DNA from: Oerskovia douganii
Lineage (GTDB): Bacteria; Actinomycetota; Actinomycetes; Actinomycetales; Cellulomonadaceae
Assembly: GCF_015142735.1 (NCBI RefSeq)
Contig: NZ_JACSPN010000021.1
Span: 5,132 to 69,131 of the forward strand
Reading direction: 5' to 3'
DNA length: 64,000 nucleotides
Shown here: positions 16,691 through 25,802 of the stretch, in pieces
Layout: each line of letters opens with the position of its first letter
Numbering within the stretch: position 1 is the first letter of the stretch
The notes under the pieces: generated by a model
Told to the model about the DNA's origin: nothing
Database searches by the model: none
Seen by the model: the letters and a program-made list of their open reading frames with translations, nothing else
Made by a program: the position numbers and the translations under genes

Positions 16691-17452
16691 ATGGCCGACT
16701 GGAACCCCGAGAACTACCTGCGTCACGCCGACGAGAGGTCGCGCCCGTTCGCCGACCTCCTGGCCCGCGTGCCCGGGAGCCCGCGCACGATCATCGACCT
16801 CGGCTGCGGCCCCGGCCACCTGACCCGGCTCCTGCGCCACCGATGGCCCGGGGCCGAGGTGGTCGGCGTCGACTCCTCCCCCGCGATGATCGACCGCGCC
16901 CGGCGCGACGACCCGGACGGCACCTACCAGCTCGCGGACCTCCGAGGGTTCGAGCCGCCCGCCCCCCTCGATCTCGTCCTCAGCAACGCGACCCTCCAGT
17001 GGGTCCCCGAGCACCGCACCCTCCTACCCCGACTGACCTCGATGGTCGCCCCCGGCGGTTCGTTCGCGTTCTCGGTCCCCGGCAACCACGACGCACCGAG
17101 CCACACGATCCTGCGCGAGGTGGCCGCCCGGGAGCCCTACCGCGACCTGACCACGTCCGTCGCCCGGCCCAGCGCCTTCGACCCCGAGCAGTACCTCGAC
17201 GACCTGGCTCACCCCGGCTGGTCGGTCGACGCCTGGGAGACGACCTACCTCCATGTGCTCCAGGGCGAGGACCCGGTCTTCACGTGGATCGCGGCGACGG
17301 GCGCACGCCCCGTGCTCGACGCCCTGCCCGCCCCGCTCCGGGACGACTTCACCACCGACCTCCAGGAGGCGCTGCGAGCCGCCTACCCCGCCCGCCCCTA
17401 CGGGACGCCGCTCGCGTTCCGCCGGGTGTTCGCGGTGGCGACGCGCGTCTGA
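16691..17452 (+). CDS. tam: Trans-aconitate 2-methyltransferase
   Basis: A 253-residue SAM-dependent methyltransferase. MADWNPENYLRHADERSRPFADLLARV is the typical Tam opening, followed by motif I IIDLGCGPGHLTRLL (residues 35-49), the acidic GVDSSPAMI and SNATLQWVPEH. Tam esterifies trans-aconitate, a toxic by-product of aconitase, in the cytosol. The ATG at 16691 follows GGGAGCG. A strong inverted-repeat operator abuts the start, but no regulator gene is adjacent. Confidence 0.9.
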   Translation: MADWNPENYLRHADERSRPFADLLARVPGSPRTIIDLGCGPGHLTRLLRHRWPGAEVVGVDSSPAMIDRARRDDPDGTYQLADLRGFEPPAPLDLVLSNATLQWVPEHRTLLPRLTSMVAPGGSFAFSVPGNHDAPSHTILREVAAREPYRDLTTSVARPSAFDPEQYLDDLAHPGWSVDAWETTYLHVLQGEDPVFTWIAATGARPVLDALPAPLRDDFTTDLQEALRAAYPARPYGTPLAFRRVFAVATRV

Positions 17453-17493
17453 GCGCAGACCCGTCGCACGGCAGCGCAGACCCGTCGCACGGC
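17452..17493. repeat. Tandem 21-bp repeat, two copies
   Basis: AGCGCAGACCCGTCGCACGGC at 17452-17472 is repeated exactly at 17473-17493. It begins at the last base of tam and fills half the gap to the convergent LacI gene. It is most likely a local duplication, and no hairpin is evident. Confidence 0.8.
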
Positions 17494-17534
17494 CCCGTGG
17501 ACCGAGCCCACGCCCCCGCGCCCTCCGGACGCCG

Positions 17535-18599
17535 CTAGACGGCCGGGCCGGTGCTCGCACGCACGACGAGCTCGGTGCCCAGGGTCGCGGTGGTTCCGCC
17601 AGCGGCAGGGTCGCGCAGCATCTCGACCATGAGACGGCCCTTCTCCCGGACGGGTTGTCGCACCGTCGTCAGCCCGGCGTCCCGTGCCTGCGGGATGTCG
17701 TCGAACCCCGTGACGGACACCTCTCGACCGATCGTCACGCCCCGGCTCCGCAGGGTGTCGATCACCCCGAGCGCGAGGACGTCGGACGTCGCGAGGATCG
17801 CGGTCGGCCTGCGTCCTGACGCCAGGATCGTCTCGGTCGCCCGGCTCCCCGAGTCGAGCGTGTTCTGACCCGCCGAGACGGTGGTCAGCTCGCACCCAGG
17901 GCCCAGGCCCTCCCGGAACCCCGCGATGCGCAGGCGCGCGTACGGGAAGAGGTGGGGCGCGTCGTCGGGCACGATCCTCGGCTCACCGTCGTCCAGGCTG
18001 TCGGCCACGACGGCCACGACGGCCACGCGGTGATGCCCGAGCCCGGCCAGGTGCACGCCGACCTCCACGGCGGCAGCGTGGTCGTCGACCAGCACGCACC
18101 GGTCCCCGACGCCCGCCATGGTGCTCACGACCGGCACCCCCCGTGCTGCCAGCACGCGCAGGACCGGATGCGTGGGGTCGACGCCGTCCGCGATCGCGCC
18201 GTCGAGCACGGCCCGGCGCACGTTCTGGACCAGGTCGAGCTCCTCCTGCCGGGAGTACGCGCCCGACGCCGAGTGGGGACCGACGGGCATGAGGAGCACG
18301 TTCGTCGACGTCTTCGTGGCGACCTCCGCGATGCCCGTGAGGAGCTCGAGGAGATACGGGTCCGAGAAGGCGTACGTCAGGTCCTGGGCGAAGAGCACCC
18401 CGACCGACCCGGTGTGCCCGCTGCGGAGCGAGCTGGCGCTGGCGTCCGGACCGGGATACCCGAGCCGCGCTGCCACGTCCAGCACGTGCTCGCGCACCTG
18501 GGCCGACATCTGTTCAGGTCGGTTGTACGCGTTGGAGACCGTGGACGGCGAGACGCCGGCTGCCAGCGCCACGGACTTCAGGCTCGGCTTCTTGGCCAT
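17535..18599 (-). CDS. LacI-family transcriptional regulator
   Basis: A 354-residue repressor: HTH SLKSVALAAGVSPSTVSNAYNRPEQMS, hinge VAARLGYPGPDASASSLRSG, then a periplasmic-binding-like core (GVLFAQDLTYAFSDPYLLELLTGI, ILATSDVLALGVIDTLRSRG, VTGFDDIPQA). It is the last gene of the minus-strand operon and starts 13 bp after the second ABC exporter, so it is probably co-transcribed and may control the whole unit. A LacI protein at the end of an exporter operon is unusual because most control sugar uptake. The ligand is unknown. Confidence 0.88.
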   Translation of the reverse strand: MAKKPSLKSVALAAGVSPSTVSNAYNRPEQMSAQVREHVLDVAARLGYPGPDASASSLRSGHTGSVGVLFAQDLTYAFSDPYLLELLTGIAEVATKTSTNVLLMPVGPHSASGAYSRQEELDLVQNVRRAVLDGAIADGVDPTHPVLRVLAARGVPVVSTMAGVGDRCVLVDDHAAAVEVGVHLAGLGHHRVAVVAVVADSLDDGEPRIVPDDAPHLFPYARLRIAGFREGLGPGCELTTVSAGQNTLDSGSRATETILASGRRPTAILATSDVLALGVIDTLRSRGVTIGREVSVTGFDDIPQARDAGLTTVRQPVREKGRLMVEMLRDPAAGGTTATLGTELVVRASTGPAV

Positions 18600-18612
18600 C
18601 GGCTAGAACCCC

Positions 18613-20397
18613 TCATCGGTACGCACGCGCCTGGAGGCCGTACATCGCGGCGTACGCGCCGTCGATCTCCACGAGTTCGTCATGGGTACCAGTCTCCACG
18701 ACCTTGCCACCGTCGAGGACGACGATGAGGTCCGCGTCCCGGACCGTCGAGAAACGGTGCGAGACGTACACGGTGACAGCTCCCGTGAGCGAGGCCGTAC
18801 GCCGCGCCGTCGCGGAGAACCGCTCGAACAGGGCGTGCTCCGCGGCCGCGTCCAACGCCGACGCGGGCTCGTCCAGCACGACCAGCAACGGGTCCGGCCG
18901 CAGGACCGTTCGCGCAAGCCCCAGGGACTGCCACTGCCCGCCGGAGAGCTGACGGCCGTCGTCGTACGAGGTGCCGAGAACCTGGTCGAGGCCCTGCGGC
19001 GATCGCTCGACCAGATGCCGCGCCCGCGCCTCGTCGAGCGCGCGCCCGAGCTCGGCATCGTCGTCCGTCGCGGGCAGGTGCCCGATCCCGACGTTCTCCC
19101 GGAGCGTCAGCTCGAGGCGCGCGAAGTCCTGGAAGAGCGTCGCGACCCTCGTGTGCCAGTCGTCGCGGGAGATCGTCGACAGGTCGACTCCGTCCACCTG
19201 GACCGACCCTGCGCTCGGCCGGTACAAGCCGCACAACAGCTTCACCAGGGTGGACTTCCCCGCCCCGTTCCCGCCCACGAGGGCAACGGTCCTCCCGGCG
19301 GGCAGATCGAGGTCCACGCCGTCCAGGACCGGCCGCGTCGAGCCCCCGTACGTGAAGGCCAGGTCCCGGACACGCAGGCCACGCGTGAGCCCGGCAGGTG
19401 CGGACGCGGCACCGCCCGCCGGTTGCTCGTGCGGCACGCTCGCGCGCAGCTCGTCGATCTGCTCGACCGTACGGCCTGCCCCCTGGAGCGCACCGAACAG
19501 CCCGAGAGCCCCGGCCACCTGCGAGCTGATCTGGATCGCGAGGGTCACCACGAGGACGACCTGCCCGATCGCCACGCCCCCGGCAGCGGCCCCGCGCACC
19601 ACCACGAAGAGCGCGCCGCCGTAGGCGAGCGCGAACCACACCTGGCCGCACGCACGCAGCAGCGCGGAACGCCGGTGCGCGGACCACAGCGATGCCGTCG
19701 TCCGGTCCCACGCTCCTCCGTGCCGGTCGACCAGGAGGTCCTGCGCGGCGAACAACCGGACCTCCTTGGCCGTGGCAGCGCTGGTACCCATGCTCAGCAG
19801 GTGACGCGCCAGGCGGATGTCGTCGGCCGAGGCGTCGCGTGCACGGTCGAGGACCCGCTGCGCCCGGTCCGCGAACCACACCGGCGGCAGCGCGGCGGCG
19901 GGCAGGAGCAGGAGCCACGGGTCGACCATGCCCATGATCACCGTGGTGACGAGGATCTGGAGCATCGCCCCGCCGAGCTGGAGGCTCGCCTCCAGCGCGA
20001 CCCGCACCCTCTGGAGCCCCTCCGTCACGGACGTCAGCAGGCGGACGCGGGCGGGGTTCTCCAGGTCCGCGAGACTCGTCGATCCGTGCGTGAGGCGGGT
20101 GACCTCGTCGGTGAGGTGGAGCTGTTGCATGTCGCTCAGCTCCACGACCGACAGGTGCCCGAAGTGGCCCATCAGCATCTCGGACACGAGCAGCAGCGCG
20201 AGCACGGCCGCGAGGAGGAGCGCGACCCTGGTGTCCGTCGAGATCACCGCGTCCGTGAGGGCGCCGAGCGCGACCCCGACGAGGGGTGACGACAGGTACC
20301 CGACCGTCATGAGGGCCGAGGCCACGACCAGGCGGCGCCTGTCCGTCGCCCAGGCGTGCGTGAGCATGAACCGGACCGCCGCGACGACCGCCCTCAT
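18613..20397 (-). CDS. ABC exporter half-transporter (fused TMD-NBD), second of a pair
   Basis: A 594-residue protein. The N-terminal half holds about six membrane segments and the C-terminal NBD has Walker A VGGNGAGKST, signature LSGGQWQSLGLARTVL, Walker B LLVVLDEPASALD and the switch His in YVSHRFSTV. The start overlaps the stop of the partner gene (ATGA). The pair probably forms a heterodimeric exporter. Relatives often sit beside peptide or secondary-metabolite genes, but no precursor or biosynthetic gene is seen here. Substrate unknown. Confidence 0.88.
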   Translation of the reverse strand: MRAVVAAVRFMLTHAWATDRRRLVVASALMTVGYLSSPLVGVALGALTDAVISTDTRVALLLAAVLALLLVSEMLMGHFGHLSVVELSDMQQLHLTDEVTRLTHGSTSLADLENPARVRLLTSVTEGLQRVRVALEASLQLGGAMLQILVTTVIMGMVDPWLLLLPAAALPPVWFADRAQRVLDRARDASADDIRLARHLLSMGTSAATAKEVRLFAAQDLLVDRHGGAWDRTTASLWSAHRRSALLRACGQVWFALAYGGALFVVVRGAAAGGVAIGQVVLVVTLAIQISSQVAGALGLFGALQGAGRTVEQIDELRASVPHEQPAGGAASAPAGLTRGLRVRDLAFTYGGSTRPVLDGVDLDLPAGRTVALVGGNGAGKSTLVKLLCGLYRPSAGSVQVDGVDLSTISRDDWHTRVATLFQDFARLELTLRENVGIGHLPATDDDAELGRALDEARARHLVERSPQGLDQVLGTSYDDGRQLSGGQWQSLGLARTVLRPDPLLVVLDEPASALDAAAEHALFERFSATARRTASLTGAVTVYVSHRFSTVRDADLIVVLDGGKVVETGTHDELVEIDGAYAAMYGLQARAYR

Positions 20398-22412
20398 GAG
20401 AACCCTCCTGCATCGATGACATCGGGAATGCCGACGACCGGGGCGTCGGCCGGCGGGTCGCCGTCCGCGCGGAAGCGGCGAGCCTGGAGGACGAAGAGCT
20501 CGGCGTACCGGCCCCCCACCGCCAGGAGCTCGTCGTGGTTCCCCTCCTCGACGACCCGCCCGTGCTCGACGACGACGATGTGGTCGGCCGGGCGCACGGT
20601 CGAGAAGCGGTGGGAGATGACGACCGACGTGATCGGCCGACCGTCCGCGACCGCGTCGACGGCCCCCGGGGCGAGGAACCTCTCGAAGAACTCGGCCTCC
20701 GCCGTGACGTCGAGCTGTGCGGTCGGCTCGTCGAGGACGAGGATCTGCGCGCCACGAGCGATCTGGAAGAGCGCGCGGGCGAGCGCGACGCGCTGCCACT
20801 GCCCGCCGGAAAGGTCACGCCCCTTCGCGTAGCCACCGGACAGGACGGTCGAGGGACCGTCGTCGAGGCCGTCCACGACGAGGTGAGCCCCGGCAGCCCG
20901 GAGCGCGGCATCGAGCGCGCCCTGGTCGTCCTGGCTCGTCGGGGCCAGGGTGACGTTGTCCGCCACCGAGAGCTCGAACCGGGCGTAGTCCTGGAAGATG
21001 AGGCTGAGGCAGCGTTGCCACCGGTCCGCGGGGAGAGTCCGGAGGTCGACACCACCGACGGTGATGCGACCGCGCGTCGGCGTGTACAGCCGGGCCAGAA
21101 GCTTGATCGTGGTCGTCTTGCCGGCGCCGTTCAGCCCCACGATCGCCGTCGACGTCCCCGGCTCGAGCGTGAGGTCGAGCCCCTGCAGAACCCACGGCGA
21201 GCTCGCGGAGTAGCGGAACCACACGTCCTCGAAACGGACGACGCCCGTCGGCGCGTGCGCGAGCGCCTCCGACGTGCCCGGCCCACCCGTGCCAGCAGGC
21301 TCGCCGGTGCCGGGCGCACCGGGGACGAGATGCGCCTCCAACCGGCGCAGCGACTCCAGCGACTGGAGCCCGTACTGGGTCTGGAGGTCGGACTCCGGGA
21401 AGTGCACGCCGAAGCGCATCGGCACCATCATCGCCTGCAGCGCGACGCCGAGCGCGAAGAGGTCCAGGTCCTGCGCGTCGAGCACGACGACGGCGAGCAC
21501 GGCGCTCCCGCCGACCAGCCCGAGGAGGCCGTATCCGACGAAGGGCAGGAAGAACACCCGCCGGCGCCCGGCCCATTCCGGTCGGAGCTGCGCGAGGCTC
21601 TCGGTCCGCAACCGCTCGCGCAGCCACGGGAGCAGACCGAGGACCCTGACTTCCTTGGTGATGTCCGGTGTGATCGCGAGCTGCCGGACGTAGCCCGTGC
21701 GGCGACGCTGCGCCGTGAGCCCGTCCCAGATCGCCCCGAACCTGCTCATCCCGCCGCGCACCCCGGCCCGGAGCGCCAGGGCGGTCCCGAGGAGCAGCAC
21801 CCCCGCGACGGGACTCACCACGACGGCGACCAGGATCGATGCACCGACGACCTGGGCGTACCGCCCGACGAGCGGGAGCATCGCGGCGGCGGCCTCGCCG
21901 GGACTGCGCGACTGCCGGTCGAACGCGGCCCGTGCGTCGGCGAGGATCCCCAGGACGTCCGGGTCCTCCAGCAGCGAGAGCGGGGCGTGCGACGTGGTGG
22001 CCCGCAGGACCCGGCCGACGCAGTGCCGGTCCACCCGGCGTCCGATCGTCTCGAGCAGGCCGGCCTGGAGGGGCGCGACGACCTGCTGGGCCACGAGCGC
22101 ACCGATCGCCAGGGTCAGCACGAGCAGCAGCTGCTCCCACGCACCGGCGACGGCCTCCCGCCCGAACGAGTGCGGGACGAGGTACAGGACCCGCCCCAGG
22201 AGGACGATCGTGGCCAGGGGCAGCAACGACAGGGCCAGGCAGAGCACGGACGTCCCCGCCACGAGCCCCGCACCTGCGTGCCGCAGCAACGCCCATCCTC
22301 GCAGCCAGGGCCCCGCTCGCCGCGCCAGGGCCCCCCATGTCGCTGGGCGCGGGGCCGGGGCGCGCGGGGCCGGGGCGGGCGGCGCGCTGGGCTCCCTCGT
22401 CGTCGTGGGCAT
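20394..22412 (-). CDS. ABC exporter half-transporter (fused TMD-NBD), first of a pair
   Basis: A 672-residue protein with a Pro/Ala-rich tail of about 30 residues, six membrane segments, an Ala/Gly linker (GTGEPAGTGGPGTSE) and an NBD with Walker A VGLNGAGKTT, signature LSGGQWQRVALARALF, Walker B ILVLDEPTAQLD and SHRFSTV. Both NBDs of the pair look intact, so a symmetric ATP cycle is possible. The start overlaps the stop of the flavin reductase gene (TGATG). It acts with the product of 18613-20397. Confidence 0.88.
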   Translation of the reverse strand: MPTTTREPSAPPAPAPRAPAPRPATWGALARRAGPWLRGWALLRHAGAGLVAGTSVLCLALSLLPLATIVLLGRVLYLVPHSFGREAVAGAWEQLLLVLTLAIGALVAQQVVAPLQAGLLETIGRRVDRHCVGRVLRATTSHAPLSLLEDPDVLGILADARAAFDRQSRSPGEAAAAMLPLVGRYAQVVGASILVAVVVSPVAGVLLLGTALALRAGVRGGMSRFGAIWDGLTAQRRRTGYVRQLAITPDITKEVRVLGLLPWLRERLRTESLAQLRPEWAGRRRVFFLPFVGYGLLGLVGGSAVLAVVVLDAQDLDLFALGVALQAMMVPMRFGVHFPESDLQTQYGLQSLESLRRLEAHLVPGAPGTGEPAGTGGPGTSEALAHAPTGVVRFEDVWFRYSASSPWVLQGLDLTLEPGTSTAIVGLNGAGKTTTIKLLARLYTPTRGRITVGGVDLRTLPADRWQRCLSLIFQDYARFELSVADNVTLAPTSQDDQGALDAALRAAGAHLVVDGLDDGPSTVLSGGYAKGRDLSGGQWQRVALARALFQIARGAQILVLDEPTAQLDVTAEAEFFERFLAPGAVDAVADGRPITSVVISHRFSTVRPADHIVVVEHGRVVEEGNHDELLAVGGRYAELFVLQARRFRADGDPPADAPVVGIPDVIDAGGFS

Positions 22413-22969
22413 CAGTCGCCGACCCTGGCGGCTCGGAGGGTCTTCCCCCACCAGAGCAGCTGGTCGAGCATGGACTTGAGCGCGCTCTGGGGTCCGTCGG
22501 GATCCCTCAGGACCGGCCCGTCGAAGAGGTCCCAGACCCGCGCCAGGACCACCTGCTCGCGGATCGCCACGACCTGGAGCTCGCTGAAGACGGGGCGGAG
22601 CTGCTCGACCGAGCGAGCGCCGCCGCCGCTCCCGCCGTACGAGACGAAGCCCAGGGGCTTGACGTGCCACTCCTCGAGGAGCGTGTCGATCGCGATCTTG
22701 AGGTAGCCGGGGTACCCGTGGTTGTACTCCGGGGTCACGAGCACGAAGGCGTCGGCCGCAGCGACCCGCTCCCGCAGACGCTCGGTGTCGCCGGTGCCGT
22801 CGAGTCCTGGCGGGAGGTCGAGGTCGGTGAGATCCAGGACGGACACGTCGAACCCGGCGTGCTCGTCGAGGCGGGCTCTTGCCCAGTCGGCGACGACGCC
22901 GCCGAACCGGTCCGGCCGGACGCTGGCGACGATCACCTCGAGGCGGAGACGGTCGGACGTGGGATGCAT
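22412..22969 (-). CDS. NADPH-dependent FMN reductase-type flavoprotein
   Basis: A 185-residue flavodoxin-fold protein. EVIVASVRPDRFGGVVADWA forms the FMN phosphate loop region and VLVTPEYNHGYPGYLKIAIDTL is the strongly conserved PEYN motif of the family. SYGGSGGGARSVEQLRPVF follows. It reduces FMN or quinone-like substrates with NAD(P)H in the cytosol. First gene of the operon with two ABC exporters and LacI. It may detoxify or modify what the exporter removes. A 20-bp palindrome sits about 70 bp upstream. Confidence 0.88.
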   Translation of the reverse strand: MHPTSDRLRLEVIVASVRPDRFGGVVADWARARLDEHAGFDVSVLDLTDLDLPPGLDGTGDTERLRERVAAADAFVLVTPEYNHGYPGYLKIAIDTLLEEWHVKPLGFVSYGGSGGGARSVEQLRPVFSELQVVAIREQVVLARVWDLFDGPVLRDPDGPQSALKSMLDQLLWWGKTLRAARVGD

Positions 22970-23039
22970 GGTGGCCCCTTCGGCACGGTACGGGCCGCGC
23001 GGAGGTCGCGACGGCGCCACTGGAACAGGTCGGGAGACG

Positions 23040-23071
23040 CTACTAGAACGTTCTAGTAGATCGTTCTAGTG
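23040..23071. promoter_or_regulatory. 20-bp perfect palindrome plus extra half-site, TetR-type operator
   Basis: CTACTAGAACGTTCTAGTAG (23040-23059) is a perfect palindrome, followed at 23061-23070 by another CGTTCTAGT half. It lies upstream of the flavin reductase/ABC operon and about 180 bp before moeA on the other strand. No TetR gene is adjacent, so the binding protein is encoded elsewhere. Confidence 0.7.
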
Positions 23072-23242
23072 GATGATGTCAGAGCACTCGGACACCGTCA
23101 AGGGACGCCAGCGGCCCCGGCCCGAGGCGAACCCGTCCGAGCGTGCGGTCGCGGGCCGTCCTCCGCCCGCACCTCGGACGGTCCGCGTCCGTCCGGCCCG
23201 GCCACCCGGCCATCGGCCCGGACCGCGGCCTACGGTGTCCCC

Positions 23243-24673
23243 ATGGACCCCCACCCCACGGACCAGGTGTCAGAAGTGCACCCGGAACCGGCCCGGCCAC
23301 GTACTGACGACCGTGCCGCACCGCCCGGCGGCCCCTCGTCGGACCGGTGGACGGTCGAGGAGTACCGCCACCACGTCCTCGACCTGGTCTCGCCGCTCCG
23401 CGTCGAGCACGTCGACCTCGCCGCGCTCGCGACCGCCGCCCCCGCGCGCCGCATCCTCGCTGACGACGTCCGGTCCCTCCTGGACGTCCCGCGCTTCGAC
23501 GCCTCGGCCATGGACGGCTACGCGTCCCACGGCGCAGACCTCGCGACCGCGAGCGCCGCGTCCCCCGTCACGCTGCGCGTCGTCGGCGACATCGCGGCGG
23601 CGCCGCTCGCCGAGCACCTGGCCGGCTCGTCGCCCGGCGCGGCCGCACCTGCCGCACCGTCGATCGCACCGTCGATCGCACCGTCGAACGGACCGGGCGT
23701 CGCCCCCGGCGAGGCCGTCCGCATCATGACGGGCGCCCCCGTGCCGGGCGGGTGCGACGTCGTCGTGCCCGTGGAGCGGACCTCGACGCGGCGCTTCGTG
23801 CCCGGCGCCCCCCTCGATGCGCGGATCGAGGTGTACGAGCCGTCGCGCCCCAACATCCGGCGCCGCGCCGAGGACGTCGCGGTGGGCGACCTCGTCGCCG
23901 CGGCGGGCGCCCCGACGACCGCACGCCTCGTCTCGGCCGCGGCCTCCGCGGGGCACGCGACCCTCCCGGTGCACCGGGTCCCGCGCGTCGCGGTGCTGTC
24001 GACGGGCAGCGAGCTGGTCCCGGTCGGGACCGCGCCCGGCCCGGGCCAGATCCCCGACTCCAACTCGCTCCTGCTCGCGGCGTGCGTGCGGGACGCGGGC
24101 GGCACCCCGGTGCGGGTGGGCGCGGTCCCGGACACGGCCGGCGCGCTGCGTGCGGTGCTCGACGACACCGCCCCCCACGTGGACCTGATCGTCACCTCGG
24201 GCGGGGTCAGCGCGGGCGCGTTCGACGTCGTCAAGGAGGTCCTGACCTGCCCGCAGGGCCCGGGGGGCGACGGCCCGTCCGACGTCCGGCTGGTCGCGGT
24301 CGGCATGCAGCCCGGCAAGCCGCAGGCCGCCGCGCGCTGGCGCGGTACCCCGATGCTGGGCGTGCCGGGCAACCCCGTGAGCGCGTACGTGTCCTTCCGG
24401 GCGTTCGTGCGCCCGGCGGTCCGGCGCCTCGCGGGCCACCCCCATGCGGTCGAGCCCCTCGTGGAGCGTGTCGCGGCCGAGGGCTGGCGCTCCCCCGCGG
24501 GACGCCAGCAGTTCCTCCCGGTGCGCTTCGTGGGGGCCGACGGCGTCGCCCCCGTCGGTCCCGGCGCGCACCACGTGTCCGCGCTGACCCGGGCGGACGC
24601 GATCGCGGTCGTCCCGCCCGAGGTCGAGGCGGTTGGGACGGGCGACACGGTGCGTGTCATGGTGATCGCATGA
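23243..24673 (+). CDS. moeA: Molybdopterin molybdenumtransferase MoeA
   Basis: A 476-residue protein. The core begins near residue 45 (TVEEYRHHVLDLVSPL), with FDASAMDGYA, GEAVRIMTGAPVPGGCDVVVPVE, VLSTGSELV, TSGGVSAGAFDVVKEVL and MLGVPGNPVSAYVSFRAFVRPAVRRL, all MoeA landmarks. It inserts molybdate into adenylated molybdopterin. A Ser/Ala/Pro insert with repeated APSIAPSIAPS around residue 135 is a local oddity. It overlaps moaC by ATGA and heads the cofactor operon that precedes narGHJI. Confidence 0.93.
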   Translation: MDPHPTDQVSEVHPEPARPRTDDRAAPPGGPSSDRWTVEEYRHHVLDLVSPLRVEHVDLAALATAAPARRILADDVRSLLDVPRFDASAMDGYASHGADLATASAASPVTLRVVGDIAAAPLAEHLAGSSPGAAAPAAPSIAPSIAPSNGPGVAPGEAVRIMTGAPVPGGCDVVVPVERTSTRRFVPGAPLDARIEVYEPSRPNIRRRAEDVAVGDLVAAAGAPTTARLVSAAASAGHATLPVHRVPRVAVLSTGSELVPVGTAPGPGQIPDSNSLLLAACVRDAGGTPVRVGAVPDTAGALRAVLDDTAPHVDLIVTSGGVSAGAFDVVKEVLTCPQGPGGDGPSDVRLVAVGMQPGKPQAAARWRGTPMLGVPGNPVSAYVSFRAFVRPAVRRLAGHPHAVEPLVERVAAEGWRSPAGRQQFLPVRFVGADGVAPVGPGAHHVSALTRADAIAVVPPEVEAVGTGDTVRVMVIA

Positions 24674-25143
24674 GCGAGTTCACCCACCTCGACGAGCGCG
24701 GCCACGCCCGCATGGTCGACGTCACCCTCAAGCAGCCGACCGTCCGTTCCGCGACCGCGACGGGCGTGGTCCGCTGCGGCCCGCTCGTCGTCGCGGCCCT
24801 GCGGTCCGGGGAGGTCCCCAAGGGCGACGTGCTCGCGGTCGCGCGCATCGCGGGCATCCAGGGGGCCAAGAAGACGGCCGAGCTGCTGCCGCTCGCGCAC
24901 ATCATCGGGGTGCACGGCGCGTCCGTGGACCTCGATGTCCAGGACCACGGCGTCGAGATCAGCGCGACCGTGCGCACCGCGGACCGCACGGGGGTCGAGA
25001 TGGAGGCGCTCACGGCGGTCGCGGTCGCCGGCCTCGCGGTCGTGGACATGGTCAAGGGGCTCGACAAGTCGGTCGAGCTGAGCGACGTCCGCCTGCAGTC
25101 CAAGACGGGCGGCAAGTCGGGCGAGTGGGTGCGCCCGGTGTGA
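24670..25143 (+). CDS. moaC: Cyclic pyranopterin monophosphate synthase MoaC
   Basis: A 157-residue protein matching MoaC throughout: FTHLDERGHARMVDVTLKQ, the central KKTAELLPLAHIIGVHG, VEMEALTAVAVAGLAVVDMVKG and LDKSVELSDVRLQSKTGGKSG. The usual PLCHPL motif is replaced by LPLAHII, which is worth noting. It converts the MoaA product to cyclic pyranopterin monophosphate. No moaA is in the window. Overlaps its neighbours on both sides (ATGA with moeA, GTGA with mobA). Confidence 0.92.
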   Translation: MSEFTHLDERGHARMVDVTLKQPTVRSATATGVVRCGPLVVAALRSGEVPKGDVLAVARIAGIQGAKKTAELLPLAHIIGVHGASVDLDVQDHGVEISATVRTADRTGVEMEALTAVAVAGLAVVDMVKGLDKSVELSDVRLQSKTGGKSGEWVRPV

Positions 25144-25802
25144 GCGGGCTCGTGTTCGACGCGGTCGTGCTCGCCGGCGGGCGCGCGCAGCGGCTCGGGA
25201 CGTCCAAGCCGCAGCTCGTGGTCGCGGGCGCACGCCTGCTCGACCACGTGCTCACCGCGACGCGCGACGCCCGGGCGACGGTCGTCGTCGGGCCCGACGA
25301 CCTCGCGTCCGAGGCGTACGTCCTCACGCGCGAGGACCCGCCGTTCGGCGGTCCGGTCGCGGGGACCGCGGCGGGCCTCGCCGCCCTGCCCGACGGCGCA
25401 GCCCCCTGGGTCCTGCTCCTCGCCTGCGACGTCCCCCGGGCCGCGGAGGCCGTGCCGCTGCTCGTCGCCGCCGCCTCCGGCACCGCGGTCGGCCCGACGG
25501 GCGAGGCCGACGGCGTGCACCTCGCGCACGACGGACGGGACCAGTGGCTCGTCGGGCTGTACCGCCGCGACGCCCTCGACGCGGCGCTCGACCGGCTCTC
25601 CGCCGACCCCGCGGACGGCGGCCTGCACGGCGCCCCCGTGCGCCGCCTCGTCTCAGGGTTGCGACTCACCCGCGTCGCGGACGTGGACGGCCTGAGCACC
25701 GACGTGGACACGTGGCAGGATGCGGAGCAGTACGCGCACGGTCGCGCACGGCTCGGCACCGGGTCCCTGGACCCGCACGGATCATCGGGAGGCACGGCAT
25801 GA
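25140..25802 (+). CDS. mobA: Molybdenum cofactor guanylyltransferase-like protein
   Basis: A 220-residue nucleotidyltransferase. FDAVVLAGGRAQRLGTSKPQLVVAG is the NTP_transf_3 signature (LAGGxxxRxGxxK), followed by PFGGPVAGTAAGL and LLACDVPRAAEAVPLL with the metal-binding Asp. MobA links GMP to molybdopterin to make the bis-MGD cofactor of NarG. The GTG at 25140 overlaps the moaC stop. The cluster position supports MobA over MocA (CTP-using) or IspD-like relatives. Confidence 0.88.
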   Translation: MSGLVFDAVVLAGGRAQRLGTSKPQLVVAGARLLDHVLTATRDARATVVVGPDDLASEAYVLTREDPPFGGPVAGTAAGLAALPDGAAPWVLLLACDVPRAAEAVPLLVAAASGTAVGPTGEADGVHLAHDGRDQWLVGLYRRDALDAALDRLSADPADGGLHGAPVRRLVSGLRLTRVADVDGLSTDVDTWQDAEQYAHGRARLGTGSLDPHGSSGGTA

